A stretch of DNA of 64,000 nucleotides from Bryobacteraceae bacterium (GCA_026129905.1 JAHCHE010000032.1:1-64000), one strand, 5' to 3'. Counted from the stretch's first letter, positions 44,471 to 54,161 are shown. Translations and numbers: made by a program. Notes: a model not told the origin generated them from the sequence alone.

Positions 44471-44932
44471 TCACTCCTTGCCGGAGGTTTGGCTGCGTTC
44501 GATCGATTCCACTTTCCCGACGCGGCGCCGGTGCCGTTCTTCATTGGAGAACTCCGCCCGCAGAAAGGCGGCGGCGAGTTCCTTCGCCAGCTCCACGCCG
44601 ATGATGCGGGCGCCCAGCACCAGCACGTTCATGTTGTCGTGCTCCACCCCCTGGTGGGCCGAATAGGTGTCGTGGCACAAGCCCGCGCGAATGCCCCGGA
44701 TCTTGTTGGCCGCGATGCTCGCGCCGACGCCGCTGCCGCAGATCAGCACGCCCCGTTCAGCCCGCCCCTCAAGGATGGCGTTGCCGATGGCCAGCGCGAA
44801 ATCGGGATAGTCGACCGGGTCCGTACTGCACGTGCCCAGGTCGAGCGTCTGATAGCCGGATTTTTCGAGAAACGACTTGATGGTTTCCTTCAATTCGTAG
44901 CCCGCATGGTCCGACGCCACCGCGATACGCAT
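44471..44932 (-). CDS. rpiB: Ribose-5-phosphate isomerase B
   Basis: A 153-aa RpiB/LacAB-family enzyme interconverting ribose-5-P and ribulose-5-P. Signatures: MRIAVASDHAGYELKE at the N-terminus, the active-site cysteine loop LICGSGVGASIAANKI and HDNMNVLVLGARIIG. Its ATG overlaps the transketolase stop (TGATG), so the two are co-translated and form a non-oxidative pentose phosphate unit. Confidence 0.92.
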   Translation of the reverse strand: MRIAVASDHAGYELKETIKSFLEKSGYQTLDLGTCSTDPVDYPDFALAIGNAILEGRAERGVLICGSGVGASIAANKIRGIRAGLCHDTYSAHQGVEHDNMNVLVLGARIIGVELAKELAAAFLRAEFSNEERHRRRVGKVESIERSQTSGKE

Positions 44933-46806
44933 CAAGACTGTTCTAGCAGGAGTTCCACCTTCCGAACAATGCTGCCGGCGGAAATGCCGAAGGCGTCCAT
45001 CAGTTCGGCGGGCGAGCCGCTCCGCGGAATCTCCCGCACCGCCAGCGACGCCACCCGCGGCCGGTACTGCGCCAGGGCGGCGCCGACCGCTTCGCCGATG
45101 CCTCCGCGTGCGTAGTGATCTTCCACCACCAGTACCCTGCCGCCGGTCTCCTCGACGCACGCCGCCAGCGTCTCCGCGTCGATCGGCTGCACGCTGAACA
45201 GGTCGACGATGCGCGTGGCGATGCCCTTCTTGAGTAGTTCCTTGTGCGCCTTGAGCGCCTCGAACAGCGTCACGCCCGCTCCCACGATGGTGATGCGGTC
45301 GTCGCCGCTCCGCCGCAGCACCTTGCACTTGCCCGCCTGGAAGCTCTCGCCGTCCTCGTAGATCACCGGGGTGTTCGGCCGCGTCATGCGGAGGTACGCC
45401 GGTCCGATCCGCTCGGCGGCAAGCTGCACGGAGCGCCACGCGCTCACCGCGTCGGACGGATAGAGCACCAGGAAGTTGGGCTGCGCCGCGAACATCGCCA
45501 GGTCCTCCAATCCCATCTGCGACGGTCCGTCCTCGCCGATCGAAACGCCGGCGTGGGTCCCCACCAGCTTGATGTTGCTGCCGCCGATCGCCGCCATCCG
45601 CACGAAATCGTACGCCCGCGCCAGGAAACAGGCGAACGTCGCCGCGAACGGGATCTTGCCTTTAGCGGCCAGCCCCATCGCCGCTCCCACCATGTTCTGC
45701 TCGGCGATGTACATCTGGAAAAACCGCTCCGGATGCTTCTCCTGGAACAGTTCCGTATACGTGGAATTTTTCACGTCCCCGTCGAGAACGACGATATCCT
45801 GGTTCACCGCTCCGATCGCGGCCAGCGCTTCGCCGAACGCTTTCCGCGTGGCCACCGGCTTCCCTCCCGGCGCGTACGGCGGCGCGGGAGGTTCGGATCT
45901 CCACTCCACCACCTTCTCCACTACCGCCTGCGCCGTAGCCGGCGGCTTCTTCGCTTCCGGCGCCCTGCCGTGAATCTGCCGCTCCAGCGCGCGAATGGCC
46001 TCTTCGGCGGCTTCTTTCTCCACCGGCTTGCCATGAAAGCCGCCCTTGTCCTCCTCTTCGGGAATGCCTTTCCCTTTCAGGGTGCGCGCCAGAATCATCG
46101 TTGGGCGGCCCTTCTCCCGCGCCGCTGTTTCAAAGGCGGAAAGAAGCTGCTCCACGTCGTGCCCGTCGACGGAAAGCGTGCGCCAACCGAACGCCTGCCA
46201 GCGCCGCTCGTAAGCGGCCAGATCGTGACCGGCCATCGTGGGCTCGCTCTGCCCCAGGCGGTTGATGTCCAGGATCGCGCACAGGTTGTCGAGCCCGTAG
46301 TGCGACGCCGACGCCGCCGCCTCCCACACGGCGCCCTCCGCGCTTTCGCCATCCCCCAGCAGAACGTACGTGCGATCCGCCGTGCGGTCGAGATGCTTCG
46401 CCGCCAGCGCGAGTCCGACGCCGACCGAGAGGCCCTGGCCGAGCGAGCCGGTGGCGGCCTTCACAAACGGAATCCGCGGCGTGGGATGCCCCTCCAGGAT
46501 CGAATCGATTCGCCGCAGCTTCAGCAGCTCTTCGCGCGGAATGACGCCCGCTTCCGCCAGCGCCGAATAGAGCAGCGGCGCCGCGTGTCCTTTCGAGAGC
46601 ACGAATGCGTCGTTTTCGGGGTTGTCCGGTTCGGCGGGATTGAACCGCATGACGGAGAAGAACAGCGCCGAGACGATCTCCGCCGCCGAGGCGCAACTGC
46701 TCGGATGTCCGCTGCCGGCGGCGGTGGTGGCCTGTATCGAGTCGATGCGCAGGCGCGCCGCCAGATCGCGAAGGCGCACCGCCTTTTCTTCCTGTAGAGC
46801 GCTCAT
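44932..46806 (-). CDS. tkt: Transketolase
   Basis: A 624-aa thiamine-diphosphate enzyme transferring two-carbon ketol units in the pentose phosphate pathway. The N-terminal half has SIQATTAAGSGHPSSCASAA, VLSKGHAAPLLYSAL, and the ThDP motif G-D-G-E-S-A-E-G-A-V-W-E. The central pyrimidine domain has YIAEQNMVGAAMGLAAKG, and the C-terminal domain closes with VLVVEDHYARGGIGEAVGAA. It combines both halves in one chain; some phyla split them. ATG 46806. Overlaps rpiB. Confidence 0.93.
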   Translation of the reverse strand: MSALQEEKAVRLRDLAARLRIDSIQATTAAGSGHPSSCASAAEIVSALFFSVMRFNPAEPDNPENDAFVLSKGHAAPLLYSALAEAGVIPREELLKLRRIDSILEGHPTPRIPFVKAATGSLGQGLSVGVGLALAAKHLDRTADRTYVLLGDGESAEGAVWEAAASASHYGLDNLCAILDINRLGQSEPTMAGHDLAAYERRWQAFGWRTLSVDGHDVEQLLSAFETAAREKGRPTMILARTLKGKGIPEEEDKGGFHGKPVEKEAAEEAIRALERQIHGRAPEAKKPPATAQAVVEKVVEWRSEPPAPPYAPGGKPVATRKAFGEALAAIGAVNQDIVVLDGDVKNSTYTELFQEKHPERFFQMYIAEQNMVGAAMGLAAKGKIPFAATFACFLARAYDFVRMAAIGGSNIKLVGTHAGVSIGEDGPSQMGLEDLAMFAAQPNFLVLYPSDAVSAWRSVQLAAERIGPAYLRMTRPNTPVIYEDGESFQAGKCKVLRRSGDDRITIVGAGVTLFEALKAHKELLKKGIATRIVDLFSVQPIDAETLAACVEETGGRVLVVEDHYARGGIGEAVGAALAQYRPRVASLAVREIPRSGSPAELMDAFGISAGSIVRKVELLLEQS

Positions 46807-46888
46807 GTTGAATTGGACCTCCCACCGGCCGATCCGTTTCACGCGCCAATCTGTTAAACTGCACTCCATCGCCTTTCTGGAGGGGCTT

Positions 46889-47659
46889 GTGAAAGCGTGG
46901 GCGTTGCTGGTCCTGCTCGCGGCGGCCGCCGCGGATCTTCCCGCGAACCCGAACAAGAGCCGGAAGCCGAAGTTCTCAGCGGCCGACGTCGCGGCCGGCG
47001 GCCGGATCTTCCGTTCGCATTGCGCCGAGTGCCATGGCCTCACCGGCGAAGGCGGACGCGGTCCCGATCTCACGCTCGGGGTCTTTCGCCACGGCGCGGA
47101 AGATGCCGACCTGCTCGCGACCATCATGGACGGCGTTCCGGGAACCGAGATGCCGGGCATCTACATGGAAGACCACCAGGCCTGGCAGATCGTCGCTTAC
47201 GTCCGCTCGCTGAGCGCCCGCTCGGCCAAGCGCCAGGTTCCGGGCGATGCCGCGGCGGGCGAACAGGTGTTTCGCGGCAGGGGCGCGTGCGCGCAGTGCC
47301 ACATGGTGAACGGCGAAGGCGGGCGCACGGGCCCGGACTTGAGCGACGCCGGCGGCATGCGATCTGCGGCGTTTCTCCGCGCCGCCCTGCTTGAGCCGGA
47401 CGCCTACGTCCGCCGCGCATGGTGGACGTACCGGCTCCGCACGAAGGCCGGCGAGCAAGTTTCCGGCCTTGCGCTGAACCAAGACACGTACTCCATCCAG
47501 CTTCTGGACGCCAAAGGCCAGCTCCGGTCGTTCGCGAAGAGCGATCTGGCCGGCGTCGAAATCGACAGGAAGTCGCCCATGCCCGCTTACGGCGGGATGC
47601 TCAGCCAGGAGGAAGTCGATCACGTCGTCGCGTACCTGGCGTCTTTGCGGCGGAAGTGA
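46889..47659 (+). CDS. Exported dihaem cytochrome c
   Basis: 256 aa. GTG 46889 with GGAGGGG upstream gives a signal peptide (MKAWALLVLLAAAAADLPA). Two haem motifs: C-A-E-C-H (about residue 47) with GTEMPGIYM, and C-A-Q-C-H with MPAYGGMLS as distal region. The insertion (DTYSIQLLDAKGQLRSFAKSD) resembles the haem-binding domain common in planctomycetes and acidobacteria. It is seven bp ahead of the second PQQ dehydrogenase, so it is its probable electron acceptor. Confidence 0.88.
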   Translation: MKAWALLVLLAAAAADLPANPNKSRKPKFSAADVAAGGRIFRSHCAECHGLTGEGGRGPDLTLGVFRHGAEDADLLATIMDGVPGTEMPGIYMEDHQAWQIVAYVRSLSARSAKRQVPGDAAAGEQVFRGRGACAQCHMVNGEGGRTGPDLSDAGGMRSAAFLRAALLEPDAYVRRAWWTYRLRTKAGEQVSGLALNQDTYSIQLLDAKGQLRSFAKSDLAGVEIDRKSPMPAYGGMLSQEEVDHVVAYLASLRRK

Positions 47660-47666
47660 GGGTCCG

Positions 47667-49244
47667 ATGAAGCGCATTGCCATCGCTATCGTGTTGACCG
47701 TTGCCGGGCTGAGAGCCGAGGTATCCTACGAGCGGCTGCTCGACGCCGCGCGGGAACCCGGCAACTGGCTCACCTACTCGGGAACGTACATGAGCCACCG
47801 CCACAGCGCGCTCGACCAGGTGAATCGCTCCAACGCGGCCAAACTCGGCCTCAAGTGGGTCCACCAGTTGCGAACGACGGAGAAGGTGGAAACCTCGCCC
47901 CTGGTGGTGGACGGCGTCATGTACCTCACGCGCCCGCCCAGCGACGTCGTGGCCTTGGACGCGCAAACGGGCCGGCCGTTCTGGACCTACCGGCGCACGC
48001 TTCCCAAGCCCATCAACGTCTGTTGCGGGCAGGTGAACCGCGGCCTCGCCATCCTCGGCGACCGGCTCTTCCTCGGGACGGTCGACGGTTACCTCGTTGC
48101 CCTCGACGCGCGCACCGGAGCCCTGATCTGGGAGGTCGCGGTCGCCGACCGCCGCACGGGTCACTCGCTTACCGCGGCCCCGCTGGCGCTGAAGGACAAA
48201 ATCGTCGCCGGAGTGGCCGGCGGCGAGTACGGGGTGCGCGGCTTCCTCGATGCCTACGACCCGAAAACGGGCAAACGCCTCTGGCGCTTCTGGACCGTTC
48301 CAGGTCCCGGCGAGCCGGGGAACGAAACCTGGTCGGGCGATTCCTGGAAAACCGGCGGGGCCCCCACCTGGATCACCGGCTCCTACGATCCCGAGCTGAA
48401 GCTGATCTACTGGGGAACGGGCAACCCGTCGCCGGACTGGAACGGCGACGTGCGCCTGGGCGACAACCTCTATTCCTCCAGCGTCGTCGCGCTCGACGAA
48501 GACACCGGCAAGCTGCGATGGTACTTCCAGTTCACGCCGCACGACGTGCACGACTGGGATGCGGTTCAGATTCCCGTCCTGGTGGACGCCGAATTCAACG
48601 GCCGGTCGCGGAAGCTGATGTACTGGGCGAACCGAAACGCCTTCTTCTACGCGCTGGACCGGACCAACGGGGAGTTCCTGCTCGGCCGCCCGTTCGCCAA
48701 ACAGACCTGGGCAAAGGAACTGGACGCCAAAGGCCGTCCCGTGCGGCTGCCGGACACCGCGCCGAGCCGCAAAGGAACGCTCGTTTATCCCGGCGTGCAG
48801 GGCGGGACGAACTGGTATTCGCCGTCTTATAGCCCGATAACCGGGCTCTTTTATTTCTCCGCGTGGGAGTACGCCAGCATCTATTTCACCGGCGACGCGC
48901 CGTATTCGCCCGGTAACCGTTTCCTCGGAAGCGTGCCGCAGGGCGTACCCGACGACCGTGGCTGGGGCGCGGTTCGCGCGCTCGACCCGAAGACGGGCGA
49001 GAAGAAGTGGGACTACAAGCTCCACTCGACTCCGCAGTCCGGCATCCTCTCCACTGCCGGGCGGCTGGTGTTCGGCGGCAGCGATGAAGGGCACTTCTTC
49101 GCTCTGGACGACTCCACGGGCGAGGAACTGTGGCGCGCCAGCACCGGCGGCGTGATCGTCGCCGGCCCCATCACCTACCTCGCCGGCGGCCGCCAGTACG
49201 TCACCATCGCCTCCGGAAGCGCCATCTTCACCTTCGGGCTCTGA
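47667..49244 (+). CDS. PQQ-dependent alcohol dehydrogenase, lanthanide signature, second copy
   Basis: A 525-aa quinoprotein. Signal peptide MKRIAIAIVLTVAGLRAEV. Adjacent cysteines in INVCCGQVNRG. The active site PHDVHDWDAVQ has D296-W-D298; the second Asp corresponds to the lanthanide ligand of XoxF-type enzymes. RLGDNLYSSSVVALDEDTG, WANRNAFFYALDRTNGEF and GGTNWYSPSYSPITGLFYFS are family landmarks. It is clearly a different branch from the enzyme at 17.3 kb (D-W-D instead of D-Y-D). Operon with the dihaem cytochrome. The alcohol substrate is unknown. Confidence 0.88.
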   Translation: MKRIAIAIVLTVAGLRAEVSYERLLDAAREPGNWLTYSGTYMSHRHSALDQVNRSNAAKLGLKWVHQLRTTEKVETSPLVVDGVMYLTRPPSDVVALDAQTGRPFWTYRRTLPKPINVCCGQVNRGLAILGDRLFLGTVDGYLVALDARTGALIWEVAVADRRTGHSLTAAPLALKDKIVAGVAGGEYGVRGFLDAYDPKTGKRLWRFWTVPGPGEPGNETWSGDSWKTGGAPTWITGSYDPELKLIYWGTGNPSPDWNGDVRLGDNLYSSSVVALDEDTGKLRWYFQFTPHDVHDWDAVQIPVLVDAEFNGRSRKLMYWANRNAFFYALDRTNGEFLLGRPFAKQTWAKELDAKGRPVRLPDTAPSRKGTLVYPGVQGGTNWYSPSYSPITGLFYFSAWEYASIYFTGDAPYSPGNRFLGSVPQGVPDDRGWGAVRALDPKTGEKKWDYKLHSTPQSGILSTAGRLVFGGSDEGHFFALDDSTGEELWRASTGGVIVAGPITYLAGGRQYVTIASGSAIFTFGL

Positions 49245-49318
49245 CGCGCCCGCCGCGCTCACCCCGCCTTGCCGTTTCCCCGCGACGGGTGTAGCCTTTC
49301 CGGAAAAGGATAGATGCG

Positions 49319-50335
49319 ATGCTTTCTTACCTGGACACCGCGATCGGCTTTGTTGTGGTCATGCTCGGCATCAGCCTCCTGATCACGATGTGCACCCAGA
49401 TCGCCTCGGCGCTCGTGAATCACCGCGGCGGCAACCTGCTCTGGGGAGTGAAAACCCTGTTCGCCAATATCGACCCGGCCGCCTTTCCGAACCTGACCGC
49501 TCAGGCCGACCCGATCGCCCGAGCGGTGCTCAGCCATTGCCTGGTGTCCGATTCCTGGTACTCGAATAACAAGGTGGCCTCCTGGCTGTCGGCGAAATCC
49601 AGGCTACTGAAGACCGTGTTCGAACGCTTTCACCTCACCTCCGCCATCCGGCCCAACGAACTGGTGGATGTGCTGCGGCACCTGGCCACGAACTCGCTTG
49701 CCGGAACGCCCGTCGCGGCGGAGATCATGACCCTGCTGGCGAGCAACAATCCGACCGCCGCGCGCGAAGTGAACATGGTGGCGGCGACGGTGGCCGCCGC
49801 CGCCCCGTCGCTCGCAGGGCTTCCGCAACCGGAAACCGCGCCCCTGATCCAGAATGCCGTCAACACCGTCCGCGATTCGGCCGGCAGGCTCGAAGGGTGG
49901 TTCGTGTCGATGATGGATCGTGTTTCCCAGAAATTTCGGATCTACATGCGATTTTGGACCGTCTTTTTCTCCTGTATTTTTGCCGTTGCCACGGGCCTGA
50001 ACGCCATCGACCTTCTCCAGGAACTCTACGCCAACGCGGCGATGCGGGAACGACTGGTGAACGCGGCGCCGCGGACAGAAGAGCTGTTGCCCGGAGGCGC
50101 CCCTGCGTCGGCCGGGGACATCGACGCGGCCAAGAACCTCCTGGCCGGCGGCTTCGACATCTTGAAGCCGCGCTGGCCCGCCGGCGAGTTCCGCTGGAGC
50201 TACTTCGGCGGCGTGATGATCAGCATCATTCTGCTCAGCCTCGGCGCGCCGTTTTGGTTCAACGCGCTCAAGTCGCTGTCGAACCTGCGGCCCGTGCTCG
50301 CCCTGCGGCAGGAACGGGACGCGGAACGCCAATAG
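49319..50335 (+). CDS. Membrane protein of unknown function
   Basis: 338 aa, no recognised family. An N-terminal helix (FVVVMLGISLLITMCTQIAS) is followed by a soluble domain of about 170 residues with several helices. A pair of helices follows at about 205-225 (FWTVFFSCIFAVATGLNAID) and 290-310 (YFGGVMISIILLSLGAPFW), the latter ending in FNALKSLSNLRPVL. The order suggests a protein anchored by its ends with a cytoplasmic or periplasmic middle. Neighbours give no hint. Confidence 0.65.
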   Translation: MLSYLDTAIGFVVVMLGISLLITMCTQIASALVNHRGGNLLWGVKTLFANIDPAAFPNLTAQADPIARAVLSHCLVSDSWYSNNKVASWLSAKSRLLKTVFERFHLTSAIRPNELVDVLRHLATNSLAGTPVAAEIMTLLASNNPTAAREVNMVAATVAAAAPSLAGLPQPETAPLIQNAVNTVRDSAGRLEGWFVSMMDRVSQKFRIYMRFWTVFFSCIFAVATGLNAIDLLQELYANAAMRERLVNAAPRTEELLPGGAPASAGDIDAAKNLLAGGFDILKPRWPAGEFRWSYFGGVMISIILLSLGAPFWFNALKSLSNLRPVLALRQERDAERQ

Positions 50336-50386
50336 ACCCCAGGCGTCAATAAACCCCTGGCGGCGGGTACTTCGACTCGCGAGATG

Positions 50387-50415
50387 TGGTTCCGCGCGTA
50401 GTGTGCGCGGAACCA
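50387..50415 (+). promoter_or_regulatory. Stem-loop in the leader of the TonB receptor gene
   Basis: TGGTTCCGCGC and GCGCGGAACCA, perfect 11-bp arms with a 7-nt loop, ending 28 nt before the start codon and about 16 nt before the ribosome-binding site AAGGAG. There is no T-run, so it may be an mRNA stabilising or regulatory hairpin, or an operator. Confidence 0.5.
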
Positions 50416-50443
50416 AGGTCAGTCTCGTCAGGAAGGAGAACGA

Positions 50444-53400
50444 ATGACGCCAGGAAAGACCAAGTCTTCCGCGTTCGCCTGCCTGCCCGTCCTGCTGCTT
50501 GTGGTTGCCCTCGTGTGGCCGTTCGGCGCCGCGCGGGGACAGACCGCGACGGGCCAGGTGAACGGCGTGGTGAACGATCCATCCGGCGCCGCGGTTCCGG
50601 GCGCCGAGGTCGTATTAACCAACGCCGGAACGAACATCGAAGACAGAGCCACCTCGAATGAGAGCGGATACTTCACATTCCGCAATCTGCAACCGGGACG
50701 GTACCGGCTGAAGGTAGCCGCAACCGGCTTCAAAACTGCCACGCTCGCCGATTTCCCGATCGTGGTCAACCAAGTGGTAACCAAGGACGTCGCCCTCGCG
50801 CTCGGCGAAGTGTCGGAGTCCGTCGAGGTTGTCGCCGGGGCAGAAATGCTCCAACAGGCATCGTCGGAACTGGGCGAGGTCGTTACACAGGAAGCCGTTC
50901 GTGGTCTGCCGCTTAACGGGCGAAACTTCACGCAATTAATGACATTGACGCCCGGGGCGACCCCCGTCAGTACCGCGCAGGGCTCCGGCATCGAGACCGG
51001 CGATGGAGGGAACACCGGCGTGCCCGGTTCCACCTTCATCAAGCCGTCGTTCAACGGCCAGCAGAACCGGTCGTACATCATCTACCAGGACGGCATTATC
51101 AACATGGACTTCCGCAGCCACGGGTACGCCACGTTGCCGAACGTCGATCTGCTGCAGGAGTTCAAGGTGCAATCCCACAACGAGAAGGTCGAATGGGGCG
51201 GCGTCACCGGGGGCATCGTGAACCTGGTCTCCAAGTCGGGTACCAATCAGTTCCATGGCTCTGGTTTCTGGTTCGTCCGCAACAACGTGTTCGACGCGCG
51301 GAACCCGTTCACCGACGCCACCCGGGACAGCCCACCGCCGTTCCGCCAGAACCAGTTCGGCGCCACTTTCGCCGGGCGCATCATCAGGAACAAGACGTTC
51401 TTCTCCGGCGGCTTCGAAGGCTGGCGCTACCGCAAGCCGACACAGTCGCAGGGCCGGGTACCGACGGACAAGGAGTTGTCCGGCGATTTCTCGGATTCCA
51501 TCATCGGTCAGAACATCTTCGACCCGTTCTCGACCACCCGGGACGCCGACGGCAACTACGTGCGGACCCAGTTTCCCAACAACCGCATTCCCCAAAGCCT
51601 GATCTCGGCCCAGATGCAGGGATTTCTCCAGCAGTACGGGGAGCGGCCCAACTACGTTCACCCCACGTTCAACTTCATCAACAGCGTGTCCGCCCGCGAC
51701 GACTCGGAAAGCTTCCAGATCAAGATCGACCACCAGTTCTCGGAGAAGGACAGCATCTTCGGGCGGTGGACCTACCTCTCGCGGGATTCCGTGGTCCCGA
51801 ACGGCGAAAAATCCACGGGCGGCTCGGAGACGCGAGCCCACAACTTCGGCGGTGGCTGGCTGCACATGTTCGGCGCGAACCTGATCATGAACATTCGCGG
51901 AGGCGTCGCGCGCCGCGACATCACCGGCTTCAGCCAGCACGTGGCGGGCCTGGAGGCGCTAAAGACGCTCGGCTTCCGGGACGTCGACCGGTTTCAGGGC
52001 CTGATTGCCAGCCTCACCAGCCCGTGGGGCAGTTTCGGGTTCGCGGGACCCTCGCCGCGCGAGAATCCGACCTTCAACGCCGCCGGCGACCTCACCTGGG
52101 TGAGAGGGAGCCACAGCCTGAAGTTCGGGGGACAGTGGCTTGCGGTGGAGCGGTTGCAGGGCAACACGTCGCAGACCTTTCGGTTCGCCGACACGGTTAC
52201 GGGCAACCCCCAGAAGCCGGGAACCACCGGCGCTTCGCTGGCCTCCGCGCTGCTGGGCCTGCCGTCTTCGTTCGACGGCTACCTGCCGGAAGACGGGCTG
52301 ATTCACTTCCGCGTCTCGACCTACTCCGGCTATGTGCAGGACGAATGGCGGGTCAGCCCGCGCCTGACGATGAACTTCGGCGTGCGGCTCGATCATAACC
52401 GCCCCGGGCACGTCCTGAGCGACGGCCTGATGGCGGGGCTGGACATCGACCGCGGCGTCTGGATCATCGGGACGGAGTCGATGCCGCCGCCGTGCAACCA
52501 GGCCGGCAAGGCGCCGTGCATTCCTGGGAGTGGACTCCAGGATGTGCTGTACGGCGACCGGATCGTCCTCGCCGATACGCCCAACTTCCTGCCGGCCAAT
52601 ATCTGGGACAACTGGGGACCGCGCTTCGGCCTGGCTTACCGGCTGGACGACAAGACCGTCCTGCGCGGCGGGTACGGGCTGTACTGGGACACGTTGAACA
52701 GCAACAGCCAGTACACGCAGCACAATGTCAACCAGTGGCCCAAGACGACCGGCTTCTCCGGCAAGGCCAACGACGTCGGCCAGCCGATTCAATACCTGAA
52801 GGACCTGGAAGGCAACTTCCCGGCGGTACTGCCGCAATCGGCGCCCTGGAACCAGGACACCTGGACCAACGATCCCGACCGCAAGAACGGCTACTCCCAG
52901 CAGTGGAACATCGAGATCCAGCGGGAGATGTCCGAAGGCCTGATGGCGGCGGTGGCCTACGTCGGCAGCGTGAACGGGCGCGGCGAGTATTCCGGACTTG
53001 GCAACACCGCCTTGACCCCGGGCCGCGGCACGCCCGAGGAAGTGAACGCGCGCCGTCCGATGCCGATCGCCGGCGGCGGGTTCTTCTACAGCCGCAGCAT
53101 CGGCGAATCGAACTACAACGCGCTGCAGGCGAAGTTGAGGCGGCGGTTTACCAACGGCTTTGAAACGCTGCTGTCGTATACGTGGTCGAAGTCCATGGAT
53201 AACGGCTCCAGCGGATGGTTCGCCGCGGAGAACGGTCCGGGAGGCGGTGCGGCGGCGCAGAACTACCACTATCCCGACTCCAATCGAAGCGTCTCCAGTT
53301 ACGACGTGACGCATTTCCTGAGCTGGTTCTCGGTGTACGAACTGCCGTTCGGGAGGAACAAACACTACCTCACGACGGGACCGGCCGCCTGGATTCTCGG

Positions 53401-53848
53401 CGGCTGGCAGCTCAACAACATCCTCCAGTGGCGCTCCGGCCAGCCGTACAACCTGGAGGTTCCGGGCGACGTCGCCAATGTCGGGAACACGGTCGGCTGG
53501 TACAACTACGCCCGGCCCAACCTGGTAGGCAATCCGTATATCGGCAATCCGACGGTGGACCGTTACTTCAACACCGATGCGTTCGCCGTCCCCGACTTCG
53601 CGTACGGCAACTTCGGCCGCAACGTGCTGCGCAGCGATCGGGTGTTCAACATGGATCTGTCGCTGTTCAAGCAATTCCCGATTGCGGAAACCAAGCGGCT
53701 GGAACTTCGCTTTGAGGCGTTCAACGTCTTCAACCACATCGACTGGTCCACGCCAGGCACCCTCGTCAGCCGGGCCGGCGCGGGCCAGATCACCGCGGTA
53801 GCGCATGCTCCGCGAATCCTGCAAATGGGCCTGAAGTTCGAATTCTGA
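50444..53848 (+). CDS. TonB-dependent receptor (Oar-like) with N-terminal carboxypeptidase-regulatory domain
   Basis: A 1134-aa outer-membrane protein. Signal peptide up to about residue 29 (LPVLLLVVALVWPFGAARGQ). Carboxypeptidase-regulatory-like domain at 35-115 (VNGVVNDPSGAAVPGAEVVL, YFTFRNLQPGRYRLKVAATG). Plug with LPLNGRNFTQLMTLTPGA and DGIINMDFRSHGYATLPN. A 22-strand-type barrel with closing MGLKFEF. It is intact, in contrast to the broken relative at 1-2103. In Acidobacteriota such receptors are thought to import or bind polysaccharide fragments. Ligand unknown. ATG 50444 with AAGGAG at -10. Confidence 0.9.
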   Translation: MTPGKTKSSAFACLPVLLLVVALVWPFGAARGQTATGQVNGVVNDPSGAAVPGAEVVLTNAGTNIEDRATSNESGYFTFRNLQPGRYRLKVAATGFKTATLADFPIVVNQVVTKDVALALGEVSESVEVVAGAEMLQQASSELGEVVTQEAVRGLPLNGRNFTQLMTLTPGATPVSTAQGSGIETGDGGNTGVPGSTFIKPSFNGQQNRSYIIYQDGIINMDFRSHGYATLPNVDLLQEFKVQSHNEKVEWGGVTGGIVNLVSKSGTNQFHGSGFWFVRNNVFDARNPFTDATRDSPPPFRQNQFGATFAGRIIRNKTFFSGGFEGWRYRKPTQSQGRVPTDKELSGDFSDSIIGQNIFDPFSTTRDADGNYVRTQFPNNRIPQSLISAQMQGFLQQYGERPNYVHPTFNFINSVSARDDSESFQIKIDHQFSEKDSIFGRWTYLSRDSVVPNGEKSTGGSETRAHNFGGGWLHMFGANLIMNIRGGVARRDITGFSQHVAGLEALKTLGFRDVDRFQGLIASLTSPWGSFGFAGPSPRENPTFNAAGDLTWVRGSHSLKFGGQWLAVERLQGNTSQTFRFADTVTGNPQKPGTTGASLASALLGLPSSFDGYLPEDGLIHFRVSTYSGYVQDEWRVSPRLTMNFGVRLDHNRPGHVLSDGLMAGLDIDRGVWIIGTESMPPPCNQAGKAPCIPGSGLQDVLYGDRIVLADTPNFLPANIWDNWGPRFGLAYRLDDKTVLRGGYGLYWDTLNSNSQYTQHNVNQWPKTTGFSGKANDVGQPIQYLKDLEGNFPAVLPQSAPWNQDTWTNDPDRKNGYSQQWNIEIQREMSEGLMAAVAYVGSVNGRGEYSGLGNTALTPGRGTPEEVNARRPMPIAGGGFFYSRSIGESNYNALQAKLRRRFTNGFETLLSYTWSKSMDNGSSGWFAAENGPGGGAAAQNYHYPDSNRSVSSYDVTHFLSWFSVYELPFGRNKHYLTTGPAAWILGGWQLNNILQWRSGQPYNLEVPGDVANVGNTVGWYNYARPNLVGNPYIGNPTVDRYFNTDAFAVPDFAYGNFGRNVLRSDRVFNMDLSLFKQFPIAETKRLELRFEAFNVFNHIDWSTPGTLVSRAGAGQITAVAHAPRILQMGLKFEF

Positions 53849-53914
53849 GGCGCCGGCCGTGCGGCAGGCGGCCTCCGGCCGAACGGCTGCGACTCAGGCG
53901 CTTCTGCGAACAAC

Positions 53915-53946
53915 GGCGATGCGAGCGGTGACGCATCGCCGTTTCT
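53915..53946 (+). terminator. Probable terminator of the TonB receptor gene
   Basis: GGCGATGCG-8-CGCATCGCC, perfect 9-bp stem, followed by GTTTCT, 67 bp after the stop codon. The T-run is short, so it is only a moderate terminator. Confidence 0.5.
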
Positions 53947-54016
53947 ATCGTAAGGTTACTCACGTTCTGGATTTTTCCCGTAAATTTGCTACTTCCTGGC
54001 GACGCCGCCAAGGCGA

Positions 54017-54048
54017 GGTGACGCATCGCGAACGAAGGATGCGTCACC
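54017..54048. repeat. Inverted repeat GGTGACGCATC / GATGCGTCACC
   Basis: Perfect 11-bp arms with a 10-nt loop. The left arm with its next bases (GGTGACGCATCGC) also occurs at 53928-53940, inside the terminator-like stem, so the motif occurs three times within 120 bp. Confidence 0.65.
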
Positions 54049-54161
54049 GAATCATCCTGACGAAAGTGATGAAAAGTGTTGAAATGCGTCGAACCGGAGC
54101 GTCGCGGCCGGAATGCTGAAAACACGTCGTGGGATACTCGGGCCAAGGGGGTTACGCAAAC

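Noticed and set aside
53915-54048. Repeated hairpins considered as a CRISPR-like array
   Set aside because: Only three motif copies, irregular spacing, no spacers of equal length, no cas genes in the window.
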